Assembly (NCBI GenBank): GCA_963816555.1
Contig: CAWFLD010000017.1
Coordinates: forward strand, 62,001-126,000
Origin: Lutibaculum sp963816555
GTDB taxonomy: Bacteria; Pseudomonadota; Alphaproteobacteria; Rhizobiales; Tepidamorphaceae
Reading direction: 5' to 3'
DNA length: 64,000 nucleotides
Shown here: one piece after another, positions 1 through 9,147 of the stretch
How the letters are laid out: every line of letters begins with the position of its first letter
Numbering within the stretch: the first letter of the stretch is position 1
Program-made: the position numbers and the translations under genes
Notes under the pieces: model-generated
The model's input: only the letters and a program-made list of their open reading frames with translations
The model's database searches: none
Told to the model about the DNA's origin: nothing

Positions 1-872
1 TCGACCACCGCGGCGATCGGCTCCATCTTCTGGAGCATCTTCATGCGGCTCTGCGCCTGGCGCGCCTTGGTGGCCTTGGCGCGGAAGCGGTCGACGAAGG
101 CCTGCAGGTGCGCGCGCTGCGCCTCCTGCTTCTTGCGGTGCTTCTCCTGCAGGAGAAGCTTCTCGCGGCGCTGCCGCTCGAACTGGTCGTAGTTGCCGCT
201 GTACGAGGTCAGGCGGCCGCCGTCGAGGTGGACGATCACGTCGACGGCCCGGTTCAGAAGGTCGCGGTCGTGGCTGATGACGAGGAAGGTGCGGGGGTAG
301 CGCGCGAGGTAGCTCTCGAGCCACATCACGCCCTCGAGGTCGAGATAGTTCGTCGGCTCGTCGAGAAGCAGCAGGTCGGGCTCGGAAAACAGCACCGCCG
401 CCAGCGCCACGCGCATCCGCCAGCCGCCCGAGAATTCCGACAGCGAGCGGCTCTGCGCGGCGCTGTCGAAGCCGAGCCCGGCGAGGATGCGGGCGGCGCG
501 CGCTTCGGCGCCATAGGCGTCGATGTCGGCGAGCCGCGCGTGGATCTCGCCGATCCGCGCGCCGTCCTGCGTCCGCTCCGCCTCATCCATGAGGCGCGTC
601 CGCTCGGTGTCGGCGGCGAGCACGAAGCTCAGGAGCGAATCCGGCCCCTCGGGCGCCTCCTGCGCCACCGAGCCGAGCCGCATCCCGTCCGGCATGGTGA
701 TGTCGCCGCCCTCCGGCGGTATCTCGCCGCGGATCAGGCGGAACAGGGTCGTCTTGCCGGCGCCGTTCGGCCCGACGAGGCCCGCCCGCGAGCCTTCCGG
801 AAGGACGAGGCTGGCGCCGTCGAACAGCGTGCGGCCGGCCAGGCGGTAGACGAGGTCCGAGATCTGAAGCAT
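1..872 (-). CDS. ABC-F family ATPase (C-terminal part cut by window edge)
   Basis: Soluble ATPase of the ABC-F group (Uup/EttA/YheS-like), which acts on ribosomes rather than as a transporter. The visible 290 residues hold the first ABC domain: Walker A GPNGAGKT at about residues 34-41, signature SEFSGGWRMR near 150, Walker B with LLLLDEPTNYLD, and the switch His in VISHDRD. A charged Lys/Arg/Gln-rich inter-domain linker with coiled-coil character follows near 245-290. The second ABC domain lies outside the window. The start is the ATG giving MLQISDLVYR, which leads directly into the first beta strand. No transmembrane segment is visible, which fits ABC-F. The exact subfamily cannot be told from half the protein. 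Confidence 0.93.
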   Translation of the reverse strand, partial: MLQISDLVYRLAGRTLFDGASLVLPEGSRAGLVGPNGAGKTTLFRLIRGEIPPEGGDITMPDGMRLGSVAQEAPEGPDSLLSFVLAADTERTRLMDEAERTQDGARIGEIHARLADIDAYGAEARAARILAGLGFDSAAQSRSLSEFSGGWRMRVALAAVLFSEPDLLLLDEPTNYLDLEGVMWLESYLARYPRTFLVISHDRDLLNRAVDVIVHLDGGRLTSYSGNYDQFERQRREKLLLQEKHRKKQEAQRAHLQAFVDRFRAKATKARQAQSRMKMLQKMEPIAAVV

Positions 873-1040
873 GGCGTGGCGAAGTCCGGCGTTGGGCGAA
901 GGGCGGTACACGAGCGGCGGGATCGGCGTGTCACGCCAATGTGTGCACGCGGCGGAGATCCGCCCAGTCTCCGCGCTCCTATCTTCACGCAGGGAACGGC
1001 GCAAGCTCCGGCGGCGCCGGCAGCCAGGAAGGAGTTCACG

Positions 1041-1424
1041 ATGCGTATGTCAGCAGTCCTCGCCGCCGCTCTCGTGGCGGCTTGCGTGTCACCGGCGCTG
1101 GCCGAAGGCCCCGGCAGTTTCGCGCGCTTCACCAACAACAGCTACGGCATGGTGTTCGTCGACGTCTCCTACGTCGCCTCCGACGCTTGCCAGACGATCC
1201 TCAGCATGCGGCGCGAGGCCCCTCGCGGCGTCACGATCGGGCCCCGCAACGTGCCGCTCACGGTGGTCGTCGGCGCGAACCCCGCCGGGTGCGGCGACAG
1301 CCGGGTCGTGCGCAGCACCGGGCGCGTGCCCGGTGGCCTGATGCCCGATCTCCTCGAGATCTTCTTCGTGACGCCGCAGGGACACGTCCTCAAGCACGAG
1401 AAGGTCGCCATCCAGGAAGGGTGA
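1041..1424 (+). CDS. small secreted protein, unknown family (paralogue of next gene)
   Basis: Predicted 127-residue exported protein of unknown function. Residues 1-21 form a signal peptide (Arg near the start, Ala/Leu/Val core, cleavage after PALA). The ATG is preceded by AAGGAG at a good distance. The mature part has two cysteines about 37 residues apart, which could form a disulfide, and ends in a strand-like segment LLEIFF...HEKVAI. The next gene has the same signal peptide-Cys-Cys-strand layout and also ends in EKVAI, so the two look like diverged tandem duplicates. I do not recognise the family; a periplasmic beta-sandwich is a guess. Confidence 0.75.
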   Translation: MRMSAVLAAALVAACVSPALAEGPGSFARFTNNSYGMVFVDVSYVASDACQTILSMRREAPRGVTIGPRNVPLTVVVGANPAGCGDSRVVRSTGRVPGGLMPDLLEIFFVTPQGHVLKHEKVAIQEG

Positions 1425-1526
1425 CGGGCGAAGGCGCGAGGCGCCTCCTGAGAAACCGTCGCGCGTGGCGGAGGATTGTTCCGGCGGGGCCGGCGCCCCA
1501 TCTGCCGACAGGAGGATGCAACAACC

Positions 1527-1997
1527 ATGGGAATCCGCATGAGACTGTCTCGCAAGCTCGCCGTGGCCGGCGCTGCCGCGGCGCTCCTGGGCCTTTCGGC
1601 GGTGACGGCCGACGCGGCGCCGCCCTTCGCCGGTTCGAGCTACGCCACGACGCGCGGGCCGGGCAACTCGGTTCTCGGCGCAAGCGGCGGCCCGGTGCGC
1701 GTCGGGGCGCATCTGCCCCCGTCGCTCGCCTGCTCGCAGGTCGTCTCCGTCGACACCGGCGCCGGCTATTTCGAGAACCCCGGGCTCAACGCGCTCAACG
1801 CCGCGCCGGTGCGGGTGAAGCTCGCCGCCGGGCCCTGCGGCCCGCAGTGGCGGCAGGAATGGGTGAGCTTCACCGTGCCGAACCCGGTCAGCAGCGACAT
1901 CCTTCGCCTGACCTTCGAGGATGCCGCGGGCCGTACGCTCTACTCGGAGAAGGTCGCGATCTCGTCCAACGGCTCGCCGTCGGGCGGCGACGACTGA
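1527..1997 (+). CDS. small secreted protein, unknown family (tandem paralogue)
   Basis: Predicted 156-residue exported protein. AGGAGG lies about 11 nt before the chosen ATG; a second in-frame ATG four codons on would keep the same signal peptide (Lys/Arg, then an Ala/Leu-rich core ending near ADAA). The mature domain has a Ser-Leu-Ala-Cys segment and a second Cys about 40 residues later (GPCGPQW), then ends in LRLTFEDAAGRTLYSEKVAI. That tail matches the end of the preceding secreted protein in spacing and in EKVAI. No catalytic motif is visible. It probably shares a transcript with the upstream copy (102-nt gap, no terminator seen). Confidence 0.75.
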   Translation: MGIRMRLSRKLAVAGAAAALLGLSAVTADAAPPFAGSSYATTRGPGNSVLGASGGPVRVGAHLPPSLACSQVVSVDTGAGYFENPGLNALNAAPVRVKLAAGPCGPQWRQEWVSFTVPNPVSSDILRLTFEDAAGRTLYSEKVAISSNGSPSGGDD

Positions 1998-2000
1998 GCC

Positions 2001-2522
2001 TCAGCCGAGGCCGTCGCCGCTCTCGCGCTGGTAGTAGATGAGGTCGAGCGACGGCGCTTCGCCCGCGAGCTGGGTCATCAGACAGTGCACCTGGCCACGA
2101 TGGTGCGTCTGGTGGTTGAAGAAGTGGGCGAGCGCCGGCGCGAGAGGTTGCGTGACATCGCGCGGATTGGTGATCGGCCGGTAGGTGAAGGTGCCGGCGA
2201 GCAGCTCGTCGCTCAGTCCCTCCGCCCAGGCGACGATGCGCTCGTCCTCCGCGCGGCGGGCCTCCCGAAGCTCCGGGAGCGAATCGTAGGGGCGCTCGTC
2301 GAGCCGGGCGTGCACGGGCCCCTCGCCGGTGAAGCGATGCATCCAGATCCTGTCGGTGACCACGAGATGGTTCAGCGTGCCGTGGACCGAGCCGAAGAAG
2401 GCGCCCTTCTCGGCGCGGTAGTCCTCTTCCGGCAGTCGTGCGGCGGCCTCGTAGACGAGGCTGTTCGCCCAGCGGTTGTAGCGCGCCATCATAGCGAAGT
2501 GATGGTTCATGGGCCCGTTCAT
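2001..2522 (-). CDS. DinB family protein
   Basis: Putative metal-binding four-helix-bundle protein of the DinB/YfiT superfamily. It is 173 residues from the chosen ATG. That ATG (MNGPMNHHF) is preferred because GGAGGA sits 7-9 nt upstream; an in-frame ATG 11 codons earlier has no such site. The three metal-ligand histidines of the family are visible: one in GSVHGTLNHLVVTD and two in HFFNHQTHHRGQVH, with the usual NHxxHHRGQ layout. Some relatives are thiol-dependent transferases, but substrate cannot be read from the sequence. It ends three bases from the stop of the secreted protein on the other strand. Confidence 0.88.
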   Translation of the reverse strand: MNGPMNHHFAMMARYNRWANSLVYEAAARLPEEDYRAEKGAFFGSVHGTLNHLVVTDRIWMHRFTGEGPVHARLDERPYDSLPELREARRAEDERIVAWAEGLSDELLAGTFTYRPITNPRDVTQPLAPALAHFFNHQTHHRGQVHCLMTQLAGEAPSLDLIYYQRESGDGLG

Positions 2523-2598
2523 CTGGTATGGTTCCTCCGCATATAGGTCAGCCATGCTGACATAACGCCGGGCGGGACACCACGGGGAGGTGCGGGCG

Positions 2599-3297
2599 AT
2601 GACGCGGATTCTCTACGACCTTGCGGATCGCGAGGAGTGCCGGTTCAGCCCCTATTGCTGGCGCGCCAAGATGGCGCTGGCGCACAAGGGGCTCGACTTC
2701 GAGGCGAGGGCCGTCCCGTTCACCGGCATCCCGGGCATTCTCGACGGCAGCCACAAGACGGTGCCGGTGCTCGACGACGACGGCCAGGTCGTGTCCGACA
2801 GCTTCCGCATCGCGCTCTACCTCGAGCGCGCCTACCCCGATCGGCCGAGCCTGTTCGGCGGCCCCGGCGGGGAGGGCGCGGCGCGCTTTCTCGAGCAGTG
2901 GACGAACATGACGGTCAATGCCGGTGCCATCACCATGATCGTCGCCGACATCCACGACAGGCTTTCCTCCGCGGACCAGGCCTATTTCCGGCAGAGCCGC
3001 GAGGCCCGCTTCGGGCGCCGCCTCGAGGAGGTCCAGGCCGGCCGCAGCGACCGCCTCGCCGATCTCCGCAAGGCACTCGCGCCGGCGCGGAAGACGCTGG
3101 AAATGCAGCCTTTCCTCGGCGGCGAAGCGCCGCTGTTCACGGATTACATCCTGTTCGGCTCGCTGCAGTGGGTGCGGGTCTCGAGCCCGTTCGCCCTCAT
3201 CGAGGAGGGCGATCCGCTCGGCGTCTGGTTCGAGCGCTGCCTCGATCTCTTCGACGGGCTGGGACGAAGCATGCCGGCGGCGCAGGCTGCGGCTTGA
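2599..3297 (+). CDS. glutathione S-transferase family protein
   Basis: Cytosolic GST-like protein, 232 residues. The N-terminal thioredoxin-fold domain covers about residues 1-80, with SPYCWRAKMALAHKGL at the catalytic helix (Ser/Cys region), KTVPVLDDDG with the cis-Pro turn, and the glutathione-contacting D-S in VVSDSFRIALYL. An all-helical C-terminal domain follows. GGGGAGG ends 8 nt before the chosen ATG; a GTG three codons upstream overlaps that site and is less likely. The gene is divergent from dinB across 76 nt. The substrate is not predictable; related proteins can be GSTs or beta-etherase-like. Confidence 0.88.
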   Translation: MTRILYDLADREECRFSPYCWRAKMALAHKGLDFEARAVPFTGIPGILDGSHKTVPVLDDDGQVVSDSFRIALYLERAYPDRPSLFGGPGGEGAARFLEQWTNMTVNAGAITMIVADIHDRLSSADQAYFRQSREARFGRRLEEVQAGRSDRLADLRKALAPARKTLEMQPFLGGEAPLFTDYILFGSLQWVRVSSPFALIEEGDPLGVWFERCLDLFDGLGRSMPAAQAAA

Positions 3298-3398
3298 GAG
3301 GCGAGGGCGGCCGGGCTATACAGCCGCCGACCGAGGCCGGCTGACCGGCACTCTCAAACCAAGCCCGACCCTCACACGAGCACGAAGAGACGAGCGCC

Positions 3399-3821
3399 AT
3401 GGCGACCGAACGCACCCTTTCCATCATCAAGCCGGATGCGACCGCCCGCAACATCACGGGCAAGATCATCGACAAGCTCGAGAGCGCCGGCCTGAAGGTC
3501 GTCGCGCAGAAGCGCGTCCGCTGGACGAAGCAGCAGGCCGAGAAGTTCTACGAGGTCCACAAGGAGCGCCCGTTCTACAACGACCTCGTGACCTTCATGA
3601 CGTCCGGCCCGATCGTCGTCCAGGTCCTCGAGGGCGAGGGCGCCGTCGCCAAGAACCGCGAGGTGATGGGCGCGACGAACCCGAAGGACGCCGCCCCCGG
3701 CACGATCCGCGCCGAGTTCGCCGAGGACATCGAGCGCAACTCGGTGCACGGCTCCGACAGCGCGGAAAACGCCGCCAACGAGATCAAGCTCAACTTCTCC
3801 GACGACGAGATCGTCGGCTGA
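3399..3821 (+). CDS. ndk: nucleoside diphosphate kinase
   Basis: Transfers the gamma phosphate from ATP to nucleoside diphosphates by a phospho-histidine intermediate; cytosolic oligomer. At 140 residues it has the standard length. The N-terminus ATERTLSIIKPDA, the metal/phosphate loop, and the active-site His in IERNSVHGSDS are all present. The start is the ATG after GAGCGCC, which gives the canonical N-terminus. It is followed after 24 nt by a clear intrinsic terminator, so it appears to be a monocistronic unit. Confidence 0.98.
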   Translation: MATERTLSIIKPDATARNITGKIIDKLESAGLKVVAQKRVRWTKQQAEKFYEVHKERPFYNDLVTFMTSGPIVVQVLEGEGAVAKNREVMGATNPKDAAPGTIRAEFAEDIERNSVHGSDSAENAANEIKLNFSDDEIVG

Positions 3822-3845
3822 GCGACCGCCATCCGGCGAAGGACG

Positions 3846-3871
3846 GGCCGGCCCATCGGGCCGGCCTTTTC
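3846..3871 (+). terminator. intrinsic terminator of ndk
   Basis: A 9-bp perfect GC stem (ggccggccc / gggccggcc) with a 3-nt loop is followed directly by ttttc. It lies 24 nt after the ndk stop codon and before the next gene on the same strand. Confidence 0.85.
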
Positions 3872-3915
3872 TTTGCCTGAGGCCGGCACTACCCTCCCCG
3901 CCGAGGAGCCCCCGC

Positions 3916-6025
3916 ATGAACCGACCGCTCGATCGCCGCCTCGCCGCATCGGCCTGCCCGCACGACTGCCCGTCGACCTGCGCCCTCGAGGTCGAGATCC
4001 TCGACGGCGACACGATCGGCCGGGTGCGCGGGGCGAAGGACAACGCCTACACCGCCGGCGTGATCTGCGAGAAGGTGGCGCGCTACGCGGAGCGGCTGCA
4101 TCACCCGGACCGGCTCCTGCATCCGCTGCGGCGGACCGGCCCGAAGGGCTCCGGCCAGTTCGCGCAGATCTCGTGGGACGAGGCGCTCGACACCGTGGCG
4201 GCCGAGTTCCTGAAGGCCGAGGCGGCGCACGGGGCGCAGGCCGTGTGGCCCTACTTCTACGCCGGCACGATGGGCCTCGTGCAGCGCGACGGCATCCACC
4301 GCCTGCGCCACGGCAAGCGCTACTCCCGCCAGTTCGACACGATCTGCACCAATCCCGCCTGGACGGGCTACATCGCCGGCACCGGCCTCCTCGCCGGCCC
4401 CGACCCCCGCGAGATCGCGCTGGCCGACGTCGTCGTGATCTGGGGGACGAACGCCGTCTCCACCCAGGTCAACGTGATGACCCACGCCATGAAGGCGCGG
4501 AAGACGCGCGGCGCCAGGGTGGTCGCGGTCGACGTCTACATGACGCAGACCATGAAGCAGGCCGACCTGGCGCTCCTGGTGCGGCCGGGCACGGACGGTG
4601 CGCTCGCCTGCGCCGTCATGCACGTCCTGTTCCGCGACGGGCTCGCCGACCGCGACTATCTCGAGCGCTACACCGACTGCCCGGGCGAGCTCGAGGCGCA
4701 CCTCGAGACGCGGACGCCCGAATGGGCGGCGGCGATCACCGGGCTCTCCGTCGAGGAGATCGAGGCCTTCGCGCGGCTCGTCGGCGAGAACCGCAAGACG
4801 TTCTTCCGGCTCGGCTACGGCTTCACGCGCTCGCGCAACGGCGCGGCCAACATGCACGCGGCCGCCTCGATCGCCTGCGTCACCGGCGCCTGGCAGCACG
4901 AGGGCGGCGGCGCGTTCCACAACAACGGCGCGATCTACCGGCTGGACAAGTCGATGATCGAGGGCGCCGACATGCTGGACCCCTCGACGCGGCGGCTCGA
5001 CCAGTCGCAGATCGGCCGCATCCTGACGGGCGACCGGGAGGCGCTGCAGGGCGGCCCGCCGGTCACGGCGATGCTGGTGCAGAACACGAACCCCGTCTGC
5101 GTGGCGCCGGAGCAGCGGCCTCGTGAAGCAGGGCTTCGCCCGCGACGACCTGTTCGTGTGCGTGCACGAGCAGTTCATGACCGAGACCGCCGCGATGGCC
5201 GACATCGTGCTGCCGGCGACGATGTTCATGGAGCACGACGACATCTACAAGGGCGGCGGCCACCAGTATTTGCTGCTCGGGCCGAAGCTCGTGGAGGCGC
5301 CCGGCGAGGCGCGCGAGAACCATGTCGTGTTCGCGGAGCTCGCGAAGCGGCTGGGGATCGAGCATCCGGGCTTCGCGATGACGGCGCGCGAGCACATCGA
5401 CTGGATGCTGCGCGCCTCCGGCTACGGCACGGTGGACGAGCTCGAGGCGAACCGCTGGATCGACCTGCAGCCCGAGTTCCGCACCGCGCATTACCTCGAC
5501 GGCTTCGCCAATCCCGGCGGCAAGTTCCGCTTCCGTCCGGACTGGGCGAACGTGGCCGCGCCGAACAACGGGCCGATGGGGCCGTGGCAGGCCATGCCGG
5601 CGCTGCCCGACCACTGGGAGACGACGGAGGCCGTCGACGAGACCCACCCGTTCCGGCTGGCGACGTCGCCGGCGCGGGGCTTCCTGAACACGACGTTCAA
5701 CAGGACGCCGACGTCGCGGGCCCGCGAGGGGCGGCCCACCGTGCTCGTCGCGCCGGCGGATGCCGCCGGCCTCGGCGTCGAGGACGGCGCACGCGTGCGG
5801 CTCGGCAATGCGCGCGGGTCGGTCGTGCTGCACGCCAGGCTCTTCGAGGGCGTGCGGCCGGGCGTGCTCGTGTCCGAGGGGCTGTGGTCGAACGACGCGT
5901 TCGAGGAAGGCAACGGCATCAACATGCTGACCGGTGCCGACGCGATCGCGCCCTATGGCGGCGCGGCGTTCCACGACAACAGGGTGTGGCTGCGCGCCGA
6001 GCCCGGTCGCGGCAACGACGGCTGA
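3916..6025 (+). CDS. molybdopterin-dependent oxidoreductase (one frameshift near 5116)
   Basis: Member of the DMSO reductase/BisC superfamily binding a bis-molybdopterin cofactor and one [4Fe-4S] cluster. The cluster ligands are CPHDCPSTC near residues 14-22 plus the Cys in GVICEK. Downstream are SWDEALD, the long Moco-binding middle (VVIWGTNAVSTQ), and a C-terminal molydopterin dinucleotide-binding domain ending in AFHDNRVWL. The reading frame breaks near 5113-5119: MLVQNTNPVCVAPEQ runs in one frame and LVKQGFARDDLFVCVHEQF continues in the next, as if one base were inserted. Allowing that, the protein has 702 residues, the normal length. No Tat signal is visible, so it is probably cytoplasmic; the substrate is unknown. 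Confidence 0.88.
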
Positions 6026-6068
6026 CGGCGTGCGGGACCGGCCGGGCCGGCCCCGTCCGCTCGGGTGG

Positions 6069-6671
6069 TCAGAACTTGCGGCCGATGCCGATGCCGAAGA
6101 TCCACGGATCGAGATCGACGTCGGCCCGGATGGCGCCGTTGTTGATCGAGACGTCCGTGGAGAGGAAGAGCTTCTTCACGTCGGCGTTGATGAACCAGTT
6201 GTCGTTGAGCATGACGTCCGCGCCCGCCTGCAGCGCCAGGCCGAACGAGTTGTCGTAGTCGATCTTGAGGCCTGCGGGCTCGTCGACGTTGTAGAAGATC
6301 GTGTAGTTCACGCCGGCGCCGACATAGGGCTGGAACTTCTGGTCCGGCAGGAAGTGGTACTGCAGCGTCAGGGTCGGCGGCAGCAGCCACACCGAGCCGA
6401 GGCTCGTCGGGCCGACCGTCCAGTCGACGTCGTGCTTCGTCGTGCCGAGGATGAGCTCGGCGGCGATGTTGTTGGTCAGGAAGTAGGTGAAATCGAGCTC
6501 GGGGACGATCGCGTCGCCGACCTCGGCCTTGCCGCCGGCCGACACCTTCGAGTCCTCCTGCGGCACGACGCCGATGAGGCGGCCGCGTACCCGCCATTCG
6601 CCCGGCTCGGCGTGGGCGAGCGCCGGCGCCAGCAGCGCGATGGCCGCGGTCCCAATCAGAAGCTTCTTCAT
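6069..6671 (-). CDS. OmpW family outer membrane beta-barrel protein
   Basis: Small eight-stranded outer-membrane porin-like protein, 200 residues. Signal peptide MKKLLIGTAAIALLAPALAHA is cleaved before EPGEWRVRGRLIGVVP, which is the typical OmpW mature start. Alternating hydrophobic strands follow (YFLTNNIAAELILG, PTLTLQYHF, KFQPYVGAGVNYT) and the chain ends in Phe (IGIGRKF), the beta-barrel assembly signal. The ATG is preceded by GGGGA; longer in-frame starts would bury the signal peptide. It is convergent with the oxidoreductase gene. OmpW proteins are associated with passage of small hydrophobic compounds; that role is inferred from the family. Confidence 0.93.
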   Translation of the reverse strand: MKKLLIGTAAIALLAPALAHAEPGEWRVRGRLIGVVPQEDSKVSAGGKAEVGDAIVPELDFTYFLTNNIAAELILGTTKHDVDWTVGPTSLGSVWLLPPTLTLQYHFLPDQKFQPYVGAGVNYTIFYNVDEPAGLKIDYDNSFGLALQAGADVMLNDNWFINADVKKLFLSTDVSINNGAIRADVDLDPWIFGIGIGRKF

Positions 6672-6909
6672 TTGCAGTCCCCAGCATGTGAGACCGCCGA
6701 TCCCGTTTCGCCTTGAAACGCACGGAATGGGCGGCCATCCCCCGCCGCCCGCTCGCGCGACCGGCACTTTCCGCCGCAAACTCAGGAGGTTTGGCCTCCC
6801 TGCGGCTGCCCGGGTCTACGGGCGGGGGCTGCAAAGGCGATTGATCTCGATCAACCGTGGCGTCGCGACGGGGAGGGTGCGGCCTTCCGCCACACTCGGG
6901 CGATGCGCC

Positions 6910-7548
6910 TCAGGGGCGCGGCACGATCAGCACGTCGTCCCGGACGGCATCGGGGCTCGCCGCGATCTGGCCGTCGATCACGACCTCGCCGCGCGCCAGC
7001 CGGGCGAGCGCGGCCGGGTAGACCTCGTGCTCGCGCTTGATGATGCGGATCGACAGGCTCTCCTCGGTGTCGCCCGGCAGGACCGGCACCGCGGCCTGCA
7101 TGACGATCGGGCCGGCATCCATCTCCGGCCGCACGACGTGGACCGTGCAGCCCGCGATCTTCACCCCGGCCTCGAGCGCCTGCCGCTGCGCCTCGAGCCC
7201 CGGGAACGACGGCAGCAGGGACGGATGGATGTTGAGGATGCTGTCGCCCCACTTGGCGATGAAGCCGGCCGACAGGATGCGCAGGAAGCCCGCGAGGCAG
7301 ACGATCTCGACGCCGTGCTCGCGCAGCACCCTGTCAGCGGCGGCCTCGAACTCGGACATGCGGCCGGTGATCGCCAGGGCGGGGATGCCCGCGCGCCGGG
7401 CGATCTCGAGGCCGCCGGCGTCCTCCCGGTTGGCGATGACGACGGCGATCTCGGCTGGATAGTCGGGCGCCTGCGCGGCCTTCATGAGGGCGCCCATGTT
7501 GGAGCCCCGACCGGAAATCAGGATGCCGACGCGGCGCTTTCCCGTCAC
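6910..7548 (-). CDS. purN: phosphoribosylglycinamide formyltransferase
   Basis: Third step of purine synthesis: formylates glycinamide ribonucleotide using 10-formyl-tetrahydrofolate. Length is 212 residues. Visible family marks are ISGRGSNMGAL (phosphate loop), the catalytic Asn-His in ILNIHPSLLPSFPG, and the catalytic Asp in PEMDAGPIV. The start is GTG, overlapping the purM stop as GTGA, so translation is probably coupled to purM. This purM-purN order is common in alphaproteobacteria. Confidence 0.97.
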   Translation of the reverse strand: MTGKRRVGILISGRGSNMGALMKAAQAPDYPAEIAVVIANREDAGGLEIARRAGIPALAITGRMSEFEAAADRVLREHGVEIVCLAGFLRILSAGFIAKWGDSILNIHPSLLPSFPGLEAQRQALEAGVKIAGCTVHVVRPEMDAGPIVMQAAVPVLPGDTEESLSIRIIKREHEVYPAALARLARGEVVIDGQIAASPDAVRDDVLIVPRP

Positions 7549-8615
7549 GGCCGCAGCTGCCCGGCGTAGCGCACCGCCGGGGCGCCGTCGCCGGCGGCCA
7601 GCCGGCCGATCCGCAGCGGGCTCTCGCCGAGGGCCTCGAGCCGCGCCGTCACGTCGTCGGCCGCGGCCTCGTCGACGGCCAGGATCATGCCGACGCCGCA
7701 GTTGAACGTCTTCAGCATCTCCGCATCCTCGATGTCGCCGGCTTCCGCGAGCCACCGGAAGACGGCCGGCAGCGTCCAGGTGCCGAGGTCGATCTCGGCG
7801 GCGGTGCCCTTCGGCAGGACGCGCGGCAGGTTCTCGGTGATGCCGCCGCCGGTGATGTGCGCGACGGCGCGCACGCCGCCCGTCGCCTGCAGGAGCTCGA
7901 GCAGCGGCTTCACGTAGATGCGCGTCGGGGCGAGCAGCGCCTGCGCGAGCGTCGTGTCCGGCGCGAAGGGCGCGGGGCCGCTCCAGCCGAGGCCGGCGCT
8001 GCCGACGAGCTGCCGGACGAGCGAATAGCCGTTCGAGTGCACCCCGGAGGAGGGCAGGGCGATCAGCACGTCGCCGGCCCGCGCGTCGCCGCGCGGCAGG
8101 AGCCGCTCGCGCTCGACGAGGCCGACGGCGAAGCCGGCGAGGTCGTAGTCGCCCTTGAGGTAGAGGCCCGGCATCTCCGCCGTCTCGCCGCCGAGCAATG
8201 CGCAGCCGGCCTGCCGGCAGCCCTCGACGATGCCCCTGACGACGTCGACGGCGACGCGCGTGTCGAGCTGGGCCGAGGCGTAGTAGTCGAGGAAGGCCAC
8301 CGGCTCGGCGCCCTGGACGACGAGATCGTTGACGCACATCGCCACGAGGTCGATGCCGATCGTGTCGTGGATGCCGGTCTCGATGGCGATCTTGACCTTG
8401 GTGCCGACCCCGTCGTTGGCCGCGACCAGCAGGGGATCGCGATAGCCGCAGGCGCCGAGGTCGAAGACGCCGCCGAAGCCGCCGATCTCCCCGTCCGCTC
8501 CCGGCCGCGCCGTCATCCGCACGAGCGGCTTGATCGCGTCGACGAACGCGTTGCCGCGCCCGACGTCGACGCCCGCCGCGGCGTAGGTGGCTCCACTCGC
8601 TGGCTGATCTGTCAC
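7545..8615 (-). CDS. purM: phosphoribosylformylglycinamidine cyclo-ligase
   Basis: ATP-dependent ring closure giving aminoimidazole ribonucleotide in purine synthesis; cytosolic dimer. It is 356 residues from the chosen GTG, which has GGAGG 8 nt upstream; ATG codons further upstream would add an unrelated stretch. Family marks include the N-terminal YAAAGVDVGRGNAFVDAIKP, NDGVGTK, DLVAMCVNDL, LLGGETAEMPG and HITGGGITENLPRV. It is the first gene of a purM-purN pair and is divergent from the small membrane protein gene to its right across about 155 nt. Confidence 0.98.
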   Translation of the reverse strand: MTDQPASGATYAAAGVDVGRGNAFVDAIKPLVRMTARPGADGEIGGFGGVFDLGACGYRDPLLVAANDGVGTKVKIAIETGIHDTIGIDLVAMCVNDLVVQGAEPVAFLDYYASAQLDTRVAVDVVRGIVEGCRQAGCALLGGETAEMPGLYLKGDYDLAGFAVGLVERERLLPRGDARAGDVLIALPSSGVHSNGYSLVRQLVGSAGLGWSGPAPFAPDTTLAQALLAPTRIYVKPLLELLQATGGVRAVAHITGGGITENLPRVLPKGTAAEIDLGTWTLPAVFRWLAEAGDIEDAEMLKTFNCGVGMILAVDEAAADDVTARLEALGESPLRIGRLAAGDGAPAVRYAGQLRP

Positions 8616-8770
8616 GTCACGAACCTCCGCATCCTGAGCGCCAATGAAACAGATCGCAGCCGAAACACAAGGCATCGGCCGCCGAGCTTGCACATGTCGG
8701 GCGATCGGAGGAACGTTTGCGCACATAGGAGCGTTGCTGGCGCGCGACAGGAACAGGAGGGTGTCGGGCT

Positions 8771-9037
8771 ATGGAACACGGGGCAATGGGCATGCCGGGC
8801 GTCGGCTGGATCGGCATGATCGTCATCGGCATCATCGCCGGCTGGATCGCCGAGAAGGTCACGCGGTCAGATCACGGCCTGTTGACGAATCTCCTCGTCG
8901 GCATCGTCGGCGCGCTGCTCGGCGGCTGGCTCGCCGGCCTGCTCGGCATCCACTTCGCCGGGTTCCTCGGCGTCCTTGTGGTGGCGACGGTCGGTGCGAT
9001 CATCCTGCTCGCCGTTCTGCAGGCGATCCGGCGCTAG
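8771..9037 (+). CDS. GlsB/YeaQ/YmgE family small membrane protein
   Basis: 88-residue integral membrane protein of the family formerly called transglycosylase-associated proteins. Three hydrophobic segments are visible: GWIGMIVIGIIAGWIA, NLLVGIVGALLGGWLAGLLG and FLGVLVVATVGAIILLAVL, with the conserved GxIAGWIAEK motif after the first. Family members are often stress-induced in enterobacteria; the biochemical role is unknown. It stands alone between purM (divergent) and lipA. Confidence 0.9.
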   Translation: MEHGAMGMPGVGWIGMIVIGIIAGWIAEKVTRSDHGLLTNLLVGIVGALLGGWLAGLLGIHFAGFLGVLVVATVGAIILLAVLQAIRR

Positions 9038-9147
9038 CTGCGGCGATCGGCAGCATGGCAGTCCCGCGGCGGCCACATTTGGGTTTGCGGCGGCGGCGCG
9101 TTAAATAGGGCGCAGAGCCAATACCGAACGAAGGTCTGCGCCCTGTC

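Noticed and set aside
3892..3899. CCCTCCCC in the left arm, opposite to the expected KOPS polarity
   Set aside because: A single degenerate GGGNAGGG match in the other direction is expected by chance in GC-rich DNA; kept as an exception in the polarity finding.
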